Positions 10,529 through 20,800 of a stretch of 64,000 nt of DNA are shown here, in pieces (the first letter of the stretch is position 1; each line of letters starts with the position of its first letter). The DNA is taken from NCBI RefSeq assembly GCF_023913735.1, contig NZ_JAMXBH010000007.1:62001-126000 (forward strand), in the 5' to 3' direction. The DNA is from Pseudarthrobacter raffinosi. Lineage in GTDB: Bacteria > Actinomycetota > Actinomycetes > Actinomycetales > Micrococcaceae. The translations under genes were made by a program, and so were the position numbers. The notes below the pieces were generated by a model that saw nothing but the letters and a program-made list of their open reading frames with translations, did no database searches and had not been told where the DNA came from.

Positions 10529-11459
10529 ACCGCGCCGGCCCACCTACGCTTCACCGGGCAGGCGGCAGCCACCCGCGCCAGCGGAACCGGAGGTCATCTC
10601 GGCCTCCAAACGCGCCCCCGAGGCGGACACCCCGTCTTTGCCCGACCGCAAGAATGCGAAGTTCGCGGACCGGAACCCGCCGTCAGACAAGGCACCAGCA
10701 GGCAAGGCGCCGGCAAGCAAGGCGCCGGCGGGCACCGACAATGTGCTGGCCTTCCCGGAGCCGCCCGGAAAACGCCTTAAGCGGAACATCCTGGTGACCC
10801 TGGGCACTGTCCTGGCGTTGGTCTGCGCGCTGCTGGCCGCCGCAATCTTTTCGCCGGCACTCGCCGTAGGCACCGTCACGGTGTCCGGGACCCGGCTCGT
10901 CACCACGGAACAGGTGCAGGCCGCACTGGAGCCCCTGAAGGGCAAACCCCTGCCCCAGATCAGCGATGAGGAGGTCAGCCGCCTCCTGGCGCCGCTCGTC
11001 CAGATCAAGTCCGTCTCAACCCAGGCACGCCCGCCGTCCGGGTTGATGGTCCAGGTTTTGGAGCGGGTCCCGGTGGCCCTGGTCAAGCAGGGGGAGCAGT
11101 ACCAGTTGGTGGATGTGGACGGCGTGGTCCTGGCCAGCCCTGCGGACCCGGCCGCAGTTGCCCTGCCCGTGATCGACGGCGGCGCCGGAACCATCGGCAA
11201 GGACCTCTTCCAGGCCACCGCAGCGGTCCTCGGTGCACTCCCGCTGGACGTGCTGTCGAAGCTGTCCAACGCGTCCGCCCAGTCAGTGGACGCCGTTGAG
11301 CTCAAACTGGTGGACGGTCAGACCATCATTTGGGGGAATGCGGGGGAGAAGGAGCTCAAGGCCAAGGTGCTTGAAGCCTTGCTCAAAGTTCCCGCGGACC
11401 CGAAGAACCCCGTCCGTGTGTACGATGTGAGCGCGCCCCGGCATCCGGTGACGCGCTGA
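10521..11459 (+). CDS. ftsQ: Cell division protein FtsQ
   Basis: Bitopic divisome protein that links cytoplasmic FtsZ assembly to septal wall synthesis. I chose GTG at 10521 (312 aa), which overlaps the murC stop as elsewhere in this operon; an upstream ATG at 10482 would lie wholly in murC. The order is a basic, disordered cytoplasmic region of about 80 residues, one membrane helix of about 20 residues, a POTRA domain starting near VGTVTVSGT, and the FtsQ domain. The cytoplasmic part contains three 15-base repeats encoding Lys-Ala-Pro-Ala units. Confidence 0.9.
   Translation: MGRPRRPTYASPGRRQPPAPAEPEVISASKRAPEADTPSLPDRKNAKFADRNPPSDKAPAGKAPASKAPAGTDNVLAFPEPPGKRLKRNILVTLGTVLALVCALLAAAIFSPALAVGTVTVSGTRLVTTEQVQAALEPLKGKPLPQISDEEVSRLLAPLVQIKSVSTQARPPSGLMVQVLERVPVALVKQGEQYQLVDVDGVVLASPADPAAVALPVIDGGAGTIGKDLFQATAAVLGALPLDVLSKLSNASAQSVDAVELKLVDGQTIIWGNAGEKELKAKVLEALLKVPADPKNPVRVYDVSAPRHPVTR
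10689..10733 (+). repeat. Three 15-bp tandem repeats inside ftsQ
   Basis: Units at 10689-10703, 10704-10718 and 10719-10733 follow the pattern AAGGCGCCGGCAAGC with a few changes. They encode a Lys-Ala-Pro-Ala-Gly/Ser repeat in the cytoplasmic tail of FtsQ and could vary in number between strains. Confidence 0.85.
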
Positions 11460-11548
11460 ACGCTTTATTTACCCGGTATTCCCGCGACACGCGGCTCCGG
11501 TTATTGAATGTCCGAACCATAGGAAATAGCGTTCCAGACATGAGTTAC

Positions 11549-11600
11549 TTGACATAACTATAACCTTCAACTCGAAGGTTAAGGTTCGAAGCTTCAAGCC
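11549..11600 (+). promoter_or_regulatory. Structured AT-rich leader upstream of ftsZ
   Basis: The 187-base gap between ftsQ and ftsZ holds a TTGACA-like hexamer (11549-11554), a perfect 8-bp inverted repeat (11561-11568 with 11574-11581, loop AACTC), a second AAGGTT copy and a GAAGCTTC palindrome. The patch is much richer in A+T than its surroundings. I recall similar blocks before ftsZ in other Actinobacteria. No convincing -10 fits the TTGACA at 16-18 bases, so promoter and RNA-element readings both remain open. Confidence 0.45.
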
Positions 11601-11646
11601 CGACTCCACAGTTTTCGCAATAGGACACGAACAAGGGACACGTAAC

Positions 11647-12879
11647 GTGGCAGCTCCGCAGAATTACTTGGCCGTCATCAAGGTCGTCGGCATCGGCGGC
11701 GGTGGCGTGAACGCAGTCAACCGCATGATCGAGGTCGGTCTTCGCGGCGTCGAATTCATCGCGGTCAACACCGATGCACAGGCATTGTTGATGAGCGATG
11801 CAGACGTCAAGCTCGACATCGGACGTGAGCTGACCCGCGGGCTCGGTGCAGGCGCCAACCCCGAGGTGGGCAAGCAGGCTGCGGAGGACCACGCCGACGA
11901 AATCGAAGAGGTCATCCGCGGCGCGGACATGGTGTTTGTGACCGCCGGCGAAGGTGGCGGCACGGGCACCGGCGGCGCCCCTGTGGTGGCACGCATCGCC
12001 CGGTCTCTCGGAGCGCTGACCATCGGTGTGGTGACCCGCCCGTTCACGTTCGAGGGCCGCCGTCGTGCGGGTTCTGCAGAGGCGGGCATCGACGCCCTCC
12101 GCGACGAAGTGGACACGCTGATCGTCATCCCGAACGACAGGCTTCTGTCCATCAGCGACCGCAACGTCTCCGTCCTGGACGCTTTCCGTTCCGCTGACCA
12201 GGTCCTGCTGTCCGGTGTCCAGGGCATCACGGACCTCATCACCACCCCCGGCCTGATCAACCTCGACTTCGCGGACGTCAAGTCCGTGATGCAGGGCGCA
12301 GGCTCCGCGCTGATGGGCATCGGCTCCGCCCGCGGTGAAGACCGTGCGGTGAAGGCTGCCGAGCTCGCCATTGCATCGCCGCTGCTGGAAGCCTCCATCG
12401 ACGGCGCCCATGGTGTCCTGCTCTCCATCCAGGGCGGTTCCGATCTTGGCCTGTTCGAAATCAATGAAGCTGCCCGCCTGGTCCAGGAAGTGGCCCACCC
12501 CGAAGCCAACATCATCTTCGGTGCCGTGATCGACGACGCACTCGGTGACGAGGCCCGTGTCACGGTCATTGCCGCCGGTTTCGACGACGTCAAGGCCACC
12601 TCTCCCTCCATGGACCAGTCGCAGCCGCAGGTTGCGCCGCAGCGGCCCGCAGCGGCACCCGCGCCGGCTCAGGCCCCCACTTCGGGTGGCAGCCACCAGC
12701 ACAACGTCCAGCCGGTCCACGCCGGAGTCGGCGCGTCAGGCCTGAGCAACTGGGGCCAACAGCGCCCGTCGTCGGTCCCCGCCGATTCAGGCTTCGACGT
12801 CGACCTGCCCTCGGTAGTGGAGCCGGACCTCTCGGGCAACCGCGCCGATGACCTGGATGTCCCCGACTTCCTGAAGTAG
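11647..12879 (+). CDS. ftsZ: Cell division GTPase FtsZ
   Basis: Tubulin homologue that polymerises into the Z-ring and recruits the divisome. The 410-residue protein shows the nucleotide loop [11 protein letters not shown] near residue 16, the tubulin signature GGGTGTGG near residue 104, and a variable Pro/Ala/Gln linker after residue 320. It ends in the conserved C-terminal peptide [10 protein letters not shown] that docks partners such as SepF. It starts with GTG at 11647 behind GGGAC. It is the only Z-ring gene here, because ftsA is absent and sepF lies three genes downstream. Confidence 0.98.
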   Translation: MAAPQNYLAVIKVVGIGGGGVNAVNRMIEVGLRGVEFIAVNTDAQALLMSDADVKLDIGRELTRGLGAGANPEVGKQAAEDHADEIEEVIRGADMVFVTAGEGGGTGTGGAPVVARIARSLGALTIGVVTRPFTFEGRRRAGSAEAGIDALRDEVDTLIVIPNDRLLSISDRNVSVLDAFRSADQVLLSGVQGITDLITTPGLINLDFADVKSVMQGAGSALMGIGSARGEDRAVKAAELAIASPLLEASIDGAHGVLLSIQGGSDLGLFEINEAARLVQEVAHPEANIIFGAVIDDALGDEARVTVIAAGFDDVKATSPSMDQSQPQVAPQRPAAAPAPAQAPTSGGSHQHNVQPVHAGVGASGLSNWGQQRPSSVPADSGFDVDLPSVVEPDLSGNRADDLDVPDFLK

Positions 12880-12887
12880 GGCCCGGG

Positions 12888-13577
12888 TTGTTCTATTGGC
12901 GGGCCGAAGTGTCTGCTGGTGTGAGTGTGGCGTTCTCAGACACCCAGGCCGGCAATCTTGCCCTGCACGTCGGGGACAACGCCGCTGATGTTCTCCAGCG
13001 CCGGGAGGCGCTGGAGAACGCTGCCGGCCTAACCCGTGGTTCCCTCCGGTTCATGGAGCAGGTCCACGGCACTGCGGTGGAAATGATGGAGCCGGCCACG
13101 CCAGCGCCGACCGCCGATGCCATGGTGTCGCGGGGGCTGCCGCTTGCGGTGATGGTGGCCGACTGCATCGCGGCAGTACTCGTAGGGGAAGGACCTGACG
13201 GTCCGGTCCTCGCCGCCGTGCACGCAGGCCGCCCGGGGATAGAAAACGGCATTCTCCCGGCGACAGTGGAGCGGATGCGCTCAGCCGGGGCTACCGCCAT
13301 CCGTGCCTGGCTGGGCCCGTCAATCTGCGGGCGTTGCTATGAGGTGCCCGCCGAACTGCGCGCCCAAGTAGCTGCCCAGGTGCCGGCGACGTGGGCTGCC
13401 ACGTCCTGGGGCACGCCCGCACTGGATCTCCCAGCAGGGGCGAAGAGCCAACTTGAAGCTGCCGGCGTCGTCATCGAATATGCGGGTCCGTGCACGCTTG
13501 AAAACGAAGAGCTTTTCTCTTACCGCAGGTCCAACACCACCGGGCGCTTCGCGGGACTGGTGTGGTCGCATGAATGA
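12888..13577 (+). CDS. pgeF: Purine nucleoside phosphorylase PgeF/YlmD family (laccase-domain protein)
   Basis: Member of the DUF152/YfiH family, once called polyphenol oxidases and now known to act on purine nucleosides. The 229-residue protein keeps the zinc-site residues in EQVHGTAV, MVADCIAAV and AVHAGRPG. It starts with TTG at 12888, supported by AGGG at 12878-12881 six bases upstream and by a normal family N-terminus (FYWRAEV). It lies directly after ftsZ, its common actinobacterial neighbour, and overlaps the next gene by eight bases. Confidence 0.88.
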   Translation: MFYWRAEVSAGVSVAFSDTQAGNLALHVGDNAADVLQRREALENAAGLTRGSLRFMEQVHGTAVEMMEPATPAPTADAMVSRGLPLAVMVADCIAAVLVGEGPDGPVLAAVHAGRPGIENGILPATVERMRSAGATAIRAWLGPSICGRCYEVPAELRAQVAAQVPATWAATSWGTPALDLPAGAKSQLEAAGVVIEYAGPCTLENEELFSYRRSNTTGRFAGLVWSHE

Positions 13578-14313
13578 GGGCACTGTGGAGGACAACGCCG
13601 AACGGATGGCTGATCTGGCGGAGCGCCTCGCCGCCGTGCAGCGTCGTATTGATGCGGCCGTCCAGGATGCAGGCCGGGCGGGGGACCTGCCCACGCTGAT
13701 TGTGGTCACCAAGTTCCATCCGGCCGCCGACATCAGGCGCCTGGCTGCCCTCGGCGTCCGCGACGTCGGCGAGAACAGGGACCAGGAAGCCTCCTCGAAG
13801 GCGGCCGAACTGGCAGGCCTCGGACTCAACTGGCACTTCGTCGGGCAGCTGCAGAGCAAAAAATCGAAATCCGTGGTGAAGTATGCCCATGCGCTCCATT
13901 CCGTGGACCGGCTGGCCCTGGTTGATGGCCTTGAGCGTGCCATCGCCGCGGAACAGGAGCGTACGGGCCGGGGAGCCCTGGACTGCTTCATTCAGGTCAG
14001 CCTCGACGACGACGACGCCGGCGCGCATCGCGGCGGCGTGGCCGCCGCGGAGGTACCACTCCTGGCCGAGCGGCTGGCGGCTGCGGCAGGACTGGAACTG
14101 GCCGGCGTTATGGCTGTCGCCCCGTTGGGCACCAGTCCTGAGGCGGCGTTTGAAAAGCTGGCGGCCATCTCGGCGGCCTTGGTAGCGGAGCATCCCGGCG
14201 CAACCGCCATCTCGGCGGGCATGAGCCAGGACCTGGAAGCGGCCATCCGTTTCGGTGCGACACACCTGCGAATCGGTTCCGATATTCTCGGATCGCGTCC
14301 TGACGTGGGGTAG
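13570..14313 (+). CDS. YggS-family pyridoxal 5'-phosphate homeostasis protein
   Basis: Single-domain PLP-binding TIM barrel that buffers PLP levels; it resembles the N-terminal half of alanine racemase but normally lacks racemase activity. The 247-residue protein has the PLP lysine in VVTKFHPA and the C-terminal MSQDLEAAIRFGATHLRIG signature. ATG at 13570 overlaps the pgeF stop, and the family N-terminus begins soon after it. Gene order pgeF-yggS-sepF is typical of Gram-positive division clusters. Confidence 0.93.
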   Translation: MNEGTVEDNAERMADLAERLAAVQRRIDAAVQDAGRAGDLPTLIVVTKFHPAADIRRLAALGVRDVGENRDQEASSKAAELAGLGLNWHFVGQLQSKKSKSVVKYAHALHSVDRLALVDGLERAIAAEQERTGRGALDCFIQVSLDDDDAGAHRGGVAAAEVPLLAERLAAAAGLELAGVMAVAPLGTSPEAAFEKLAAISAALVAEHPGATAISAGMSQDLEAAIRFGATHLRIGSDILGSRPDVG

Positions 14314-14401
14314 CGTCGAACCCATAGGAAGTGAATGGCGGGGGATTCAAGGCTGTCAAGTCATTGGGCGGCCCGCCTACGGACACGATTAGGAGTCGAC
14401 C

Positions 14402-14932
14402 ATGGCCGGCGCTCTGCGCAAGACAATGATCTATCTTGGGCTCGCCGATGGCGATGAACACTACGAGTCCGAGCACACCACAACACGTAAGGACGAGGAC
14501 GATTCGATGGAAGTTGACCGCGAGGAACGCCGTGCACCGGCACCGGTCCGCGACGTCAGCCGCGAGTCATCACACGCCCCCGAAGAGGAATACCGCGCAC
14601 CAGTGACCCCCATCAAGCGTGCGGCCTCAAGCCGCGAAGAACCGTCCGGGCTTCGGCAGATCACCACGATCCACCCGCGGTCCTACAATGACGCCAAGCT
14701 CATCGGTGAGAGTTTCCGGGACGGCATCCCCGTCATCATGAACGTCACCGACATGGGCGAAGCGGACGCCAAGCGTCTCGTTGACTTCTCGGCAGGGCTG
14801 GTTTTTGGTCTCCGGGGCAGCATCGAACGCGTCACGAACAAGGTTTTCCTGCTGTCACCGTCGTACATTGAGGTCATTGGCGATGACAAGAAGGTCAGCG
14901 AGACCCAGGCCAGCTTCTTCAATCAAAGTTAG
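14402..14932 (+). CDS. sepF: Cell division protein SepF
   Basis: Membrane-associated protein that tethers FtsZ to the membrane and replaces FtsA in Actinobacteria. The 176-residue protein has a short amphipathic N-terminus ([16 protein letters not shown]), a charged linker, and the SepF core from about residue 80 with the [11 protein letters not shown] segment and the conserved glycine-rich LVFGLRGSI region. ATG at 14402 follows AGGAG seven bases upstream. It probably binds the FtsZ C-terminal peptide encoded 1.5 kb upstream. Confidence 0.95.
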   Translation: MAGALRKTMIYLGLADGDEHYESEHTTTRKDEDDSMEVDREERRAPAPVRDVSRESSHAPEEEYRAPVTPIKRAASSREEPSGLRQITTIHPRSYNDAKLIGESFRDGIPVIMNVTDMGEADAKRLVDFSAGLVFGLRGSIERVTNKVFLLSPSYIEVIGDDKKVSETQASFFNQS

Positions 14933-14948
14933 CCCTGAGCTTATTCCG

Positions 14949-14978
14949 GATGCCAGACAGGTACACCTGTCTGGCATC
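14949..14978. terminator. Hairpin between sepF and yggT
   Basis: Perfect 12-bp stem (GATGCCAGACAG with CTGTCTGGCATC) around a six-base loop. There is no T-run, so it may be a weak terminator or an mRNA-stability element. Confidence 0.5.
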
Positions 14979-15052
14979 TGTGCTGAAATAGACAAGAAAC
15001 ATTGGCAGGGCACCGCGGTATCCGGAATGGACATGGAGATATGAGTTAAGTC

Positions 15053-15340
15053 ATGGGAATTGTTTTCGGACTTGTCTATATCGCCCTTTTGCTGTTCTTC
15101 GTGGCGCTGATCATCCGGCTGGTCTTTGACTGGGTCCAGATGTTTGCCAGGGAATGGCGTCCGCGTGGTGTTGCCCTCGTGGTGGCCCACACGGTGTACT
15201 CGATCACCGATCCGCCCCTCAAGGGGCTCCGGAGGCTGATCCCGCCGTTGAGGCTCGGCGGGGTGACTTTGGACCTCGGGTTTCTGGTCCTGTTCATCGC
15301 CGTCAGCATCGCGATGGCGGTCACCAGGGGTTTCGCGTAA
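15053..15340 (+). CDS. YggT-family membrane protein
   Basis: Small integral membrane protein of 95 residues with two hydrophobic helices (about residues 2-24 and 72-92) separated by a conserved segment around VYSITDPPLKGLRRLIPPLR. The YggT family sits between sepF and divIVA in many Gram-positive bacteria and is thought to act in division or envelope stress; its molecular job is unknown. Its position here matches that rule exactly. Confidence 0.9.
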   Translation: MGIVFGLVYIALLLFFVALIIRLVFDWVQMFAREWRPRGVALVVAHTVYSITDPPLKGLRRLIPPLRLGGVTLDLGFLVLFIAVSIAMAVTRGFA

Positions 15341-15517
15341 TCTTCGACAAGACCTAGCGGCGCAGGCGAAGTTCCTGGAATTGGAACTCCCTCTGAGCCG
15401 CGAAGAAATCTCCGGTTTGACACCCAGTGTTGAATTAGAGGAACCAGACAATATTTAGGTACCGTAGTTTTGACGGCCGGAAGGCCTACTGACTAACTAG
15501 ACCAATGAGGTGACCAG

Positions 15518-16213
15518 ATGGCTTTGACGCCAGAAGACGTTGTCAACAAGCGCTTTCAGCCGACCAAGTTCCGCGAAGGCTACGACCAGGATGAAGTTGA
15601 TGACTTCCTGGACGAGATCGTTGTGGAACTCAGGCGCCTGAACCAGGAGAACGATGAGCTCCGCAAGAAGCTTGCAGAAGCAGGTTCCGGTGTGCCGGCC
15701 AGCTCCGCTGCGTCCGCCCCGGTGGTGGAGAAGGTTCCCGCACCCGTCAAGGCTGACAAGGTTGAGTCCCCGGCTAAGGCCGAGGTCGAGGCGAAAGCTC
15801 TCGACGCCGCCAAGAAGAAGGAAGCCGAGCCGGTAGCACCTGTTGCGGCCGTCCCGGCTGCTGCGCCCACCGCAGCCAACGGAAGCACGGTTTCAGCCGA
15901 GTCCGCTGCCGGCCTGCTCGCCATGGCGCAGCAGATGCACGACCGTCACGTCGCCGACGGTCAGTCCCAGAAGGACAAGATCATCGCAGAGGCCCAGATC
16001 GAGGCCAGCAGCCTGGTCAACGATGCCCAGGAGAAGTCCCGGAAGATCCTCGGTGCCCTCGAGCAGCAGAGATCCGTCCTGGAACGCAAGGTGGAGCAAC
16101 TCCGCGGCTTCGAACGCGACTACCGCTCACGCCTGAAGGCCTACATTGAAGGCCAGTTGCGCGACCTTGACGCCCGCGGTTCCGTGGCGGCACCTGAGGT
16201 TGAAGCGAACTAG
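15518..16213 (+). CDS. divIVA: DivIVA/Wag31 polar growth protein
   Basis: Coiled-coil scaffold that marks curved membrane at poles and septa and directs wall growth in Actinobacteria. The 231-residue protein has the DivIVA lipid-binding head (residues 1-60, with LTPEDVVNKRF and YDQDEVDDFLDEIV), an Ala/Pro/Glu/Lys-rich disordered insert (about 65-130), and a second coiled coil to about residue 220. ATG at 15518 follows GAGGTGACC. The gene ends the division cluster and is followed by a clear terminator. Confidence 0.94.
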   Translation: MALTPEDVVNKRFQPTKFREGYDQDEVDDFLDEIVVELRRLNQENDELRKKLAEAGSGVPASSAASAPVVEKVPAPVKADKVESPAKAEVEAKALDAAKKKEAEPVAPVAAVPAAAPTAANGSTVSAESAAGLLAMAQQMHDRHVADGQSQKDKIIAEAQIEASSLVNDAQEKSRKILGALEQQRSVLERKVEQLRGFERDYRSRLKAYIEGQLRDLDARGSVAAPEVEAN

Positions 16214-16235
16214 TTCGTCAAGCACGTATTCTGAG

Positions 16236-16271
16236 AACCGGTGGCTGAGGATTCCTCGACCGCCGGTTTTT
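16236..16271 (+). terminator. Intrinsic terminator after divIVA
   Basis: Nine-bp stem (AACCGGTGG with CCGCCGGTT, one G-T pair), an inner GAGG/CCTC stem, then TTTTT. It closes the dcw transcript. Confidence 0.8.
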
Positions 16272-16306
16272 GGGATTTAACATTTGTTTTACAAAATGAA
16301 AGCACT

Positions 16307-16897
16307 ATGACTGACCACCTCGCCGCTGACGCCGCAAACCCTTCTCCTTCATCGGCCCGCCCCCGGCGGGCACTCCTGCTCTCGCTCTTCGCCGGTTTTG
16401 CGGTCTTTGCGTACGTCCTGGACCAGCTGACAAAACTCTGGGTGACGTCCTCGATGGTGGAGGGTGAACGCATTCCGGTGCTTCCGCCGCTCCTGCACTG
16501 GTACTTCATCCGCAATTCCGGCGCCGCATTTTCGATCGGGGAAAATGTCACGTGGGTGTTCTCCATCATCATGGCCGGCGTCTCCATCGCCATCCTGCTC
16601 CAGGTGCGTAAGCTGGGCTCGGCCTGGTGGTCGCTGGCACTGGGTCTGCTCCTGGGCGGGGCCCTGGGCAACCTGACGGACAGGCTCTTCCGGGAGCCCT
16701 CGTTCGGCATGGGGCACGTGGTGGATTTCATCCAGCTGCCCAATTTTGCGATCTTTAACATCGCCGACTCCGCGGTGGTCTCAGCGGTGGCCATCATCTG
16801 TATCCTCACGCTGAAGGGGATCGCCCTTGACGGTTCACGGCATGTCGCGGTGCCACGGAAAGAGGCGGCACAGCCGAAGGACACGGACGGTGTCTGA
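16307..16897 (+). CDS. lspA: Lipoprotein signal peptidase LspA
   Basis: Membrane aspartyl protease (signal peptidase II) that removes signal peptides from diacylglyceryl-modified prolipoproteins. The 196-residue protein has four membrane helices and the conserved family segments [26 protein letters not shown] and FNIADSAV; the last two carry the catalytic aspartates. I chose ATG at 16307, preceded by GAAAG; an in-frame GTG at 16241 falls inside the divIVA terminator hairpin and is unlikely to be used. It overlaps rluD by eight bases. Confidence 0.94.
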   Translation: MTDHLAADAANPSPSSARPRRALLLSLFAGFAVFAYVLDQLTKLWVTSSMVEGERIPVLPPLLHWYFIRNSGAAFSIGENVTWVFSIIMAGVSIAILLQVRKLGSAWWSLALGLLLGGALGNLTDRLFREPSFGMGHVVDFIQLPNFAIFNIADSAVVSAVAIICILTLKGIALDGSRHVAVPRKEAAQPKDTDGV

Positions 16898-17816
16898 GCG
16901 TGTGGTGGTCGCCGACGAATTCGGCGGAACGCGGGCGGACGCAGGGCTCGCCAAGCTGATGGGGATTTCCCGGTCAATGGCCGCGACCCTCATTGCTGAA
17001 GGCAACGTGGTGAGCCGCGGCAAGAAACTCGGAAAGTCCGCGCGGTTGGTTGCCGGAGATGTCCTGGAAGTGACGGTGCCTGAACGACGGGACCCGCTCG
17101 AAGTAGTGGAGGAAGTTGTGGAAGGCCTGAAAATCCTGCTGGACGACGACGAATTTGTCGTTGTGGACAAGCCGGTGGGCGTTGCCGCGCATCCGTCGCC
17201 CGGCTGGGTAGGGCCCACGGTAGTCGGCGGTCTCGCCGGAGCCGGCTTCCGGATCTCGACGTCGGGTTCCCCCGAGCGGGTGGGAATCGTGCACCGGCTC
17301 GACGTCGGCACGTCCGGGGTGATGGTGGTGGCCAAAACGGAGCGCGCCTATACGGCCCTGAAGCGGGCCTTCAAGGAGCGCACCGTGGAGAAGGTGTACC
17401 ACGCGGTGGTCCAGGGGCTCCCGGATCCGCTGGAGGGCACTATCGACGCACCAATCGGTCGCCACCCCGGACACGACTGGCGCTTTGCCGTGATCGAAGA
17501 CGGCCGGCCGTCGATCACGCACTATGAGGTGCTGGAGGCTTTTGGTAAGGGCACGCTGGTGGAGGTGCACCTTGAGACCGGGCGTACACACCAGATCCGG
17601 GTCCACTTTTCAGCGTTGCGGCACCCATGCGCCGGGGATCTTACCTACGGGGCGGATCCTCGGCTCGCCGCCAACCTGGGCCTGACCCGGCAATGGCTCC
17701 ATGCCCGGCAGCTCGGCTTCGACCACCCGGTAACGGGGGAGCGCGTGACCGTTACCAGCGAATACCCGCAGGACCTGGCCTTTGCCCTCGAAGTCCTGGA
17801 GTCCGGGGAGGCCTAG
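16890..17816 (+). CDS. rluD: RluA/RluD-family 23S rRNA pseudouridine synthase
   Basis: Converts specific uridines of 23S rRNA to pseudouridine. The 308-residue protein has an N-terminal S4 RNA-binding domain (about residues 12-70) and a catalytic domain with the signature [12 protein letters not shown], in which the aspartate is catalytic. GTG at 16890 overlaps the lspA stop; upstream in-frame starts lie in lspA. The lspA-rluD pair is common across bacteria and suggests cotranscription. Confidence 0.92.
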   Translation: MSERVVVADEFGGTRADAGLAKLMGISRSMAATLIAEGNVVSRGKKLGKSARLVAGDVLEVTVPERRDPLEVVEEVVEGLKILLDDDEFVVVDKPVGVAAHPSPGWVGPTVVGGLAGAGFRISTSGSPERVGIVHRLDVGTSGVMVVAKTERAYTALKRAFKERTVEKVYHAVVQGLPDPLEGTIDAPIGRHPGHDWRFAVIEDGRPSITHYEVLEAFGKGTLVEVHLETGRTHQIRVHFSALRHPCAGDLTYGADPRLAANLGLTRQWLHARQLGFDHPVTGERVTVTSEYPQDLAFALEVLESGEA

Positions 17817-17854
17817 CGGCTGGGTCGCTGGGTCCTTGGCGGTCCGCCAGCGCT

Positions 17855-17867
17855 TAGAATGGTGCGG
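17855..17867 (+). promoter_or_regulatory. Leaderless-type -10 element for dnaE1
   Basis: TAGAAT at 17855-17860 lies six bases before the GTG at 17867, so transcription would begin at the start codon. No Shine-Dalgarno sequence is visible. Confidence 0.55.
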
Positions 17868-20800
17868 TGACTTCCAGCAATGCCTCGTTCGTCCATCTCC
17901 ACAACCACACCGAATACTCCATGTTGGATGGCGCAGCCCGCCTGGGTGAGCTCTTCAACGAGACTGAACGCCTCGGGATGCCGGCCCTGGCCACCACCGA
18001 CCACGGTTACCTTTTCGGGGCTTTCGATTTCTGGAAGCGCGCCACGGACCAGGGGATCAAGCCGATTATCGGCGTCGAAGCCTACGTCACCCCCGGCACC
18101 GCACGGACGGACAAAAGCCGTGTCCGCTGGGGCGAGGAACACCAGCGCAAGGACGACATCTCCGGCGGTGGCTCCTACACCCACATGACGCTGCTGAGCT
18201 ATAACAACGTCGGCATGCGCAACCTCTTCCGGGCCTCGTCCATTGGCTCGCTGGACGCGGTCTTCGGCAAGTGGCCTCGTTTGGACCGTGAGCTCCTGAA
18301 CACATACTCCGAAGGCCTGATCGCCACTACTGGCTGCCCTTCGGGCGAGGTCCAGACCCGGCTGCGGCTGGGCCAGTACCGCGAGGCCATGGAAGCCGCC
18401 TCGGAATTCCGGGATATTTTCGGTGCGGAGAACTATTTCTGCGAACTGATGGACCACGGCCTGGACATTGAACGCCGGGTCACGGGGGACCTGCTGCGGC
18501 TGGCCAAGGACCTGAACCTGCCGCTGGTGGCCACCAACGACCTGCATTACACGCACGAACACGACGCCAAGGCGCACGAGGCCCTGCTTGCCATCCAGTC
18601 GGGTTCCACGCTGCTGGAGCCATCGTATGACAACGGCGGTTCCCGCTTCGCGTTCTCCGGCAGCGGCTACTACCTCAAATCCCCGCAGGAGATGCGGGAG
18701 CTGTTCAGGGACCACCCGGATGCGTGCGACAACACCCTGCTGATCGCCGAGCGCTGCGATGTCTCGTTCAACACCGGTGCTAACTACATGCCGCGGTTCC
18801 CGTGCCCGCCGGGCGAGGACGAGACATCCTGGCTGGTCAAGGAAGTTGCCACGGGACTGGAATACCGGTACCCGGGCGGTGTCCCGGACGAAGTCCGCAC
18901 CCAGGCTGACTACGAGCTCGAAGTCATCACCTCCATGGGGTTCCCGGGTTACTTCCTGGTGGTGGCCGACTTCATCAACTGGGCGAAGAAAAACGGCATC
19001 CGCGTCGGTCCGGGCCGTGGCTCCGGAGCCGGCTCCATGGTGGCGTACGCCATGCGCATCACGGACCTGGATCCGCTCCTGCACGGGCTGATCTTTGAAC
19101 GGTTCCTCAACCCGGACCGTGTGTCCATGCCTGACTTCGACGTTGACTTCGATGACCGTCGGCGGTCCGAGGTCATCGACTATGTGACCCGGAAATACGG
19201 CGACGAGCGCGTGGCCATGATTGTCACGTACGGCACCATCAAGACCAAGCAGGCGCTGAAGGACTCCTCCCGTGTGCTGGGTTACCCGTTCAGCATGGGC
19301 GAGCAGCTGACCAAGGCGCTCCCGCCGGCCGTGATGGCCAAGGACATCCCGCTCGCCGACATCCAGAACAAGGACTCAAAGCGCTACAGCGAGGCGGGTG
19401 ACTTCCGCCAGCTGATCGCCACTGATCCCGAGGCCGCCAAGGTCTTCGAGACGGCTCTCGGCATTGAGGGGCTGAAACGCCAGTGGGGCGTGCACGCCGC
19501 CGGCGTCATTATGTCCTCGGACCCCATCATCGATGTCATCCCGGTCATGCGGCGCATCCAGGATGGCCAGGTGATCACGCAGTTCGACTACCCCACCTGT
19601 GAGGGCCTGGGCCTGATCAAGATGGACTTCCTCGGCCTGCGGAACCTGACCATCATTTCCGACGCCCTGGAGAACATCAAGCTCAACCGCGGCCTGGACC
19701 TGGACCTGGACAGCCTGGCCCTGGATGACGTGGCCTCCTATGAACTGCTGGCCCGGGGCGACACCCTGGGCGTGTTCCAGCTTGATGGCGGCCCCATGCG
19801 CTCACTGCTGAAGCTGATGAAGCCTGACAACTTCGAAGACATCTCCGCGGTGCTCGCGCTCTACCGGCCAGGTCCCATGGGCGCCAACGCGCACACCGAC
19901 TACGCGCTGCGCAAAAACGGGATCCAGGAAGTCATTCCGATCCACCCCGAACTCAAGGAACCCCTTGCTGAAATCCTCGGCGGAACCTACGGCCTGATCG
20001 TCTATCAGGAGCAGGTGATGGCCGTAGCCCAGAAGCTCGCGGGCTATTCCCTCGGGCAGGCAGATATCCTGCGGCGCGCCATGGGTAAAAAGAAGAAATC
20101 CGAGCTGGACAAGCAGTTCGCCGGATTCTCCCAGGGCATGCAGGACAACGGCTATTCCATGGCCGCCGTCAAGACCCTGTGGGATATCCTGCTGCCGTTC
20201 TCCGACTACGCCTTCAACAAGGCCCACTCCGCCGCGTATGGCGTGATCTCCTACTGGACCGCCTACCTGAAGGCGCACTTTGCGCCGGAATACATGGCTG
20301 CGCTGCTGACGTCGGTCGGTGACGACAAGGACAAATCGGCAATTTACCTCAACGAATGCCGGCGCATGGGAATCACCGTGCTGCCGCCGGATGTGAACGA
20401 ATCCGCGCTGAACTTCACCCCGGTAGGCACCGACATCCGCTTCGGCATGGGCGCCATCCGCAACGTAGGGGTCAACGCCGTCGAAGCGATGGTGGCCGCG
20501 CGCGAAAAGGAAGGCGCCTACACGTCCTTCAAGGACTACCTCATGAAGGTCCCCGCCGTGGTCTGCAACAAGCGGACCATTGAATCCCTGATCAAGGCCG
20601 GAGCCTTCGATTCCCTCAACCACCACCGGCGTGCGCTGGCGATGATCCATGAAGAGGCCATCGACTCCGTCATCACCCTCAAACGAAACGAAGCGATCGG
20701 CCAGTTCGATCTCTTCGCCGGTTTCGAGGAGGCCGAATCCGAAGCGTCGCTGAGCATCGAGATTCCCGACCTGCCGGAATGGGAAAAGAAGGACAAGCTC

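Noticed and set aside
16241-16306. Longer LspA start at GTG 16241
   Set aside because: It lies within the divIVA terminator hairpin and adds residues unlike the family; ATG 16307 has a ribosome site.
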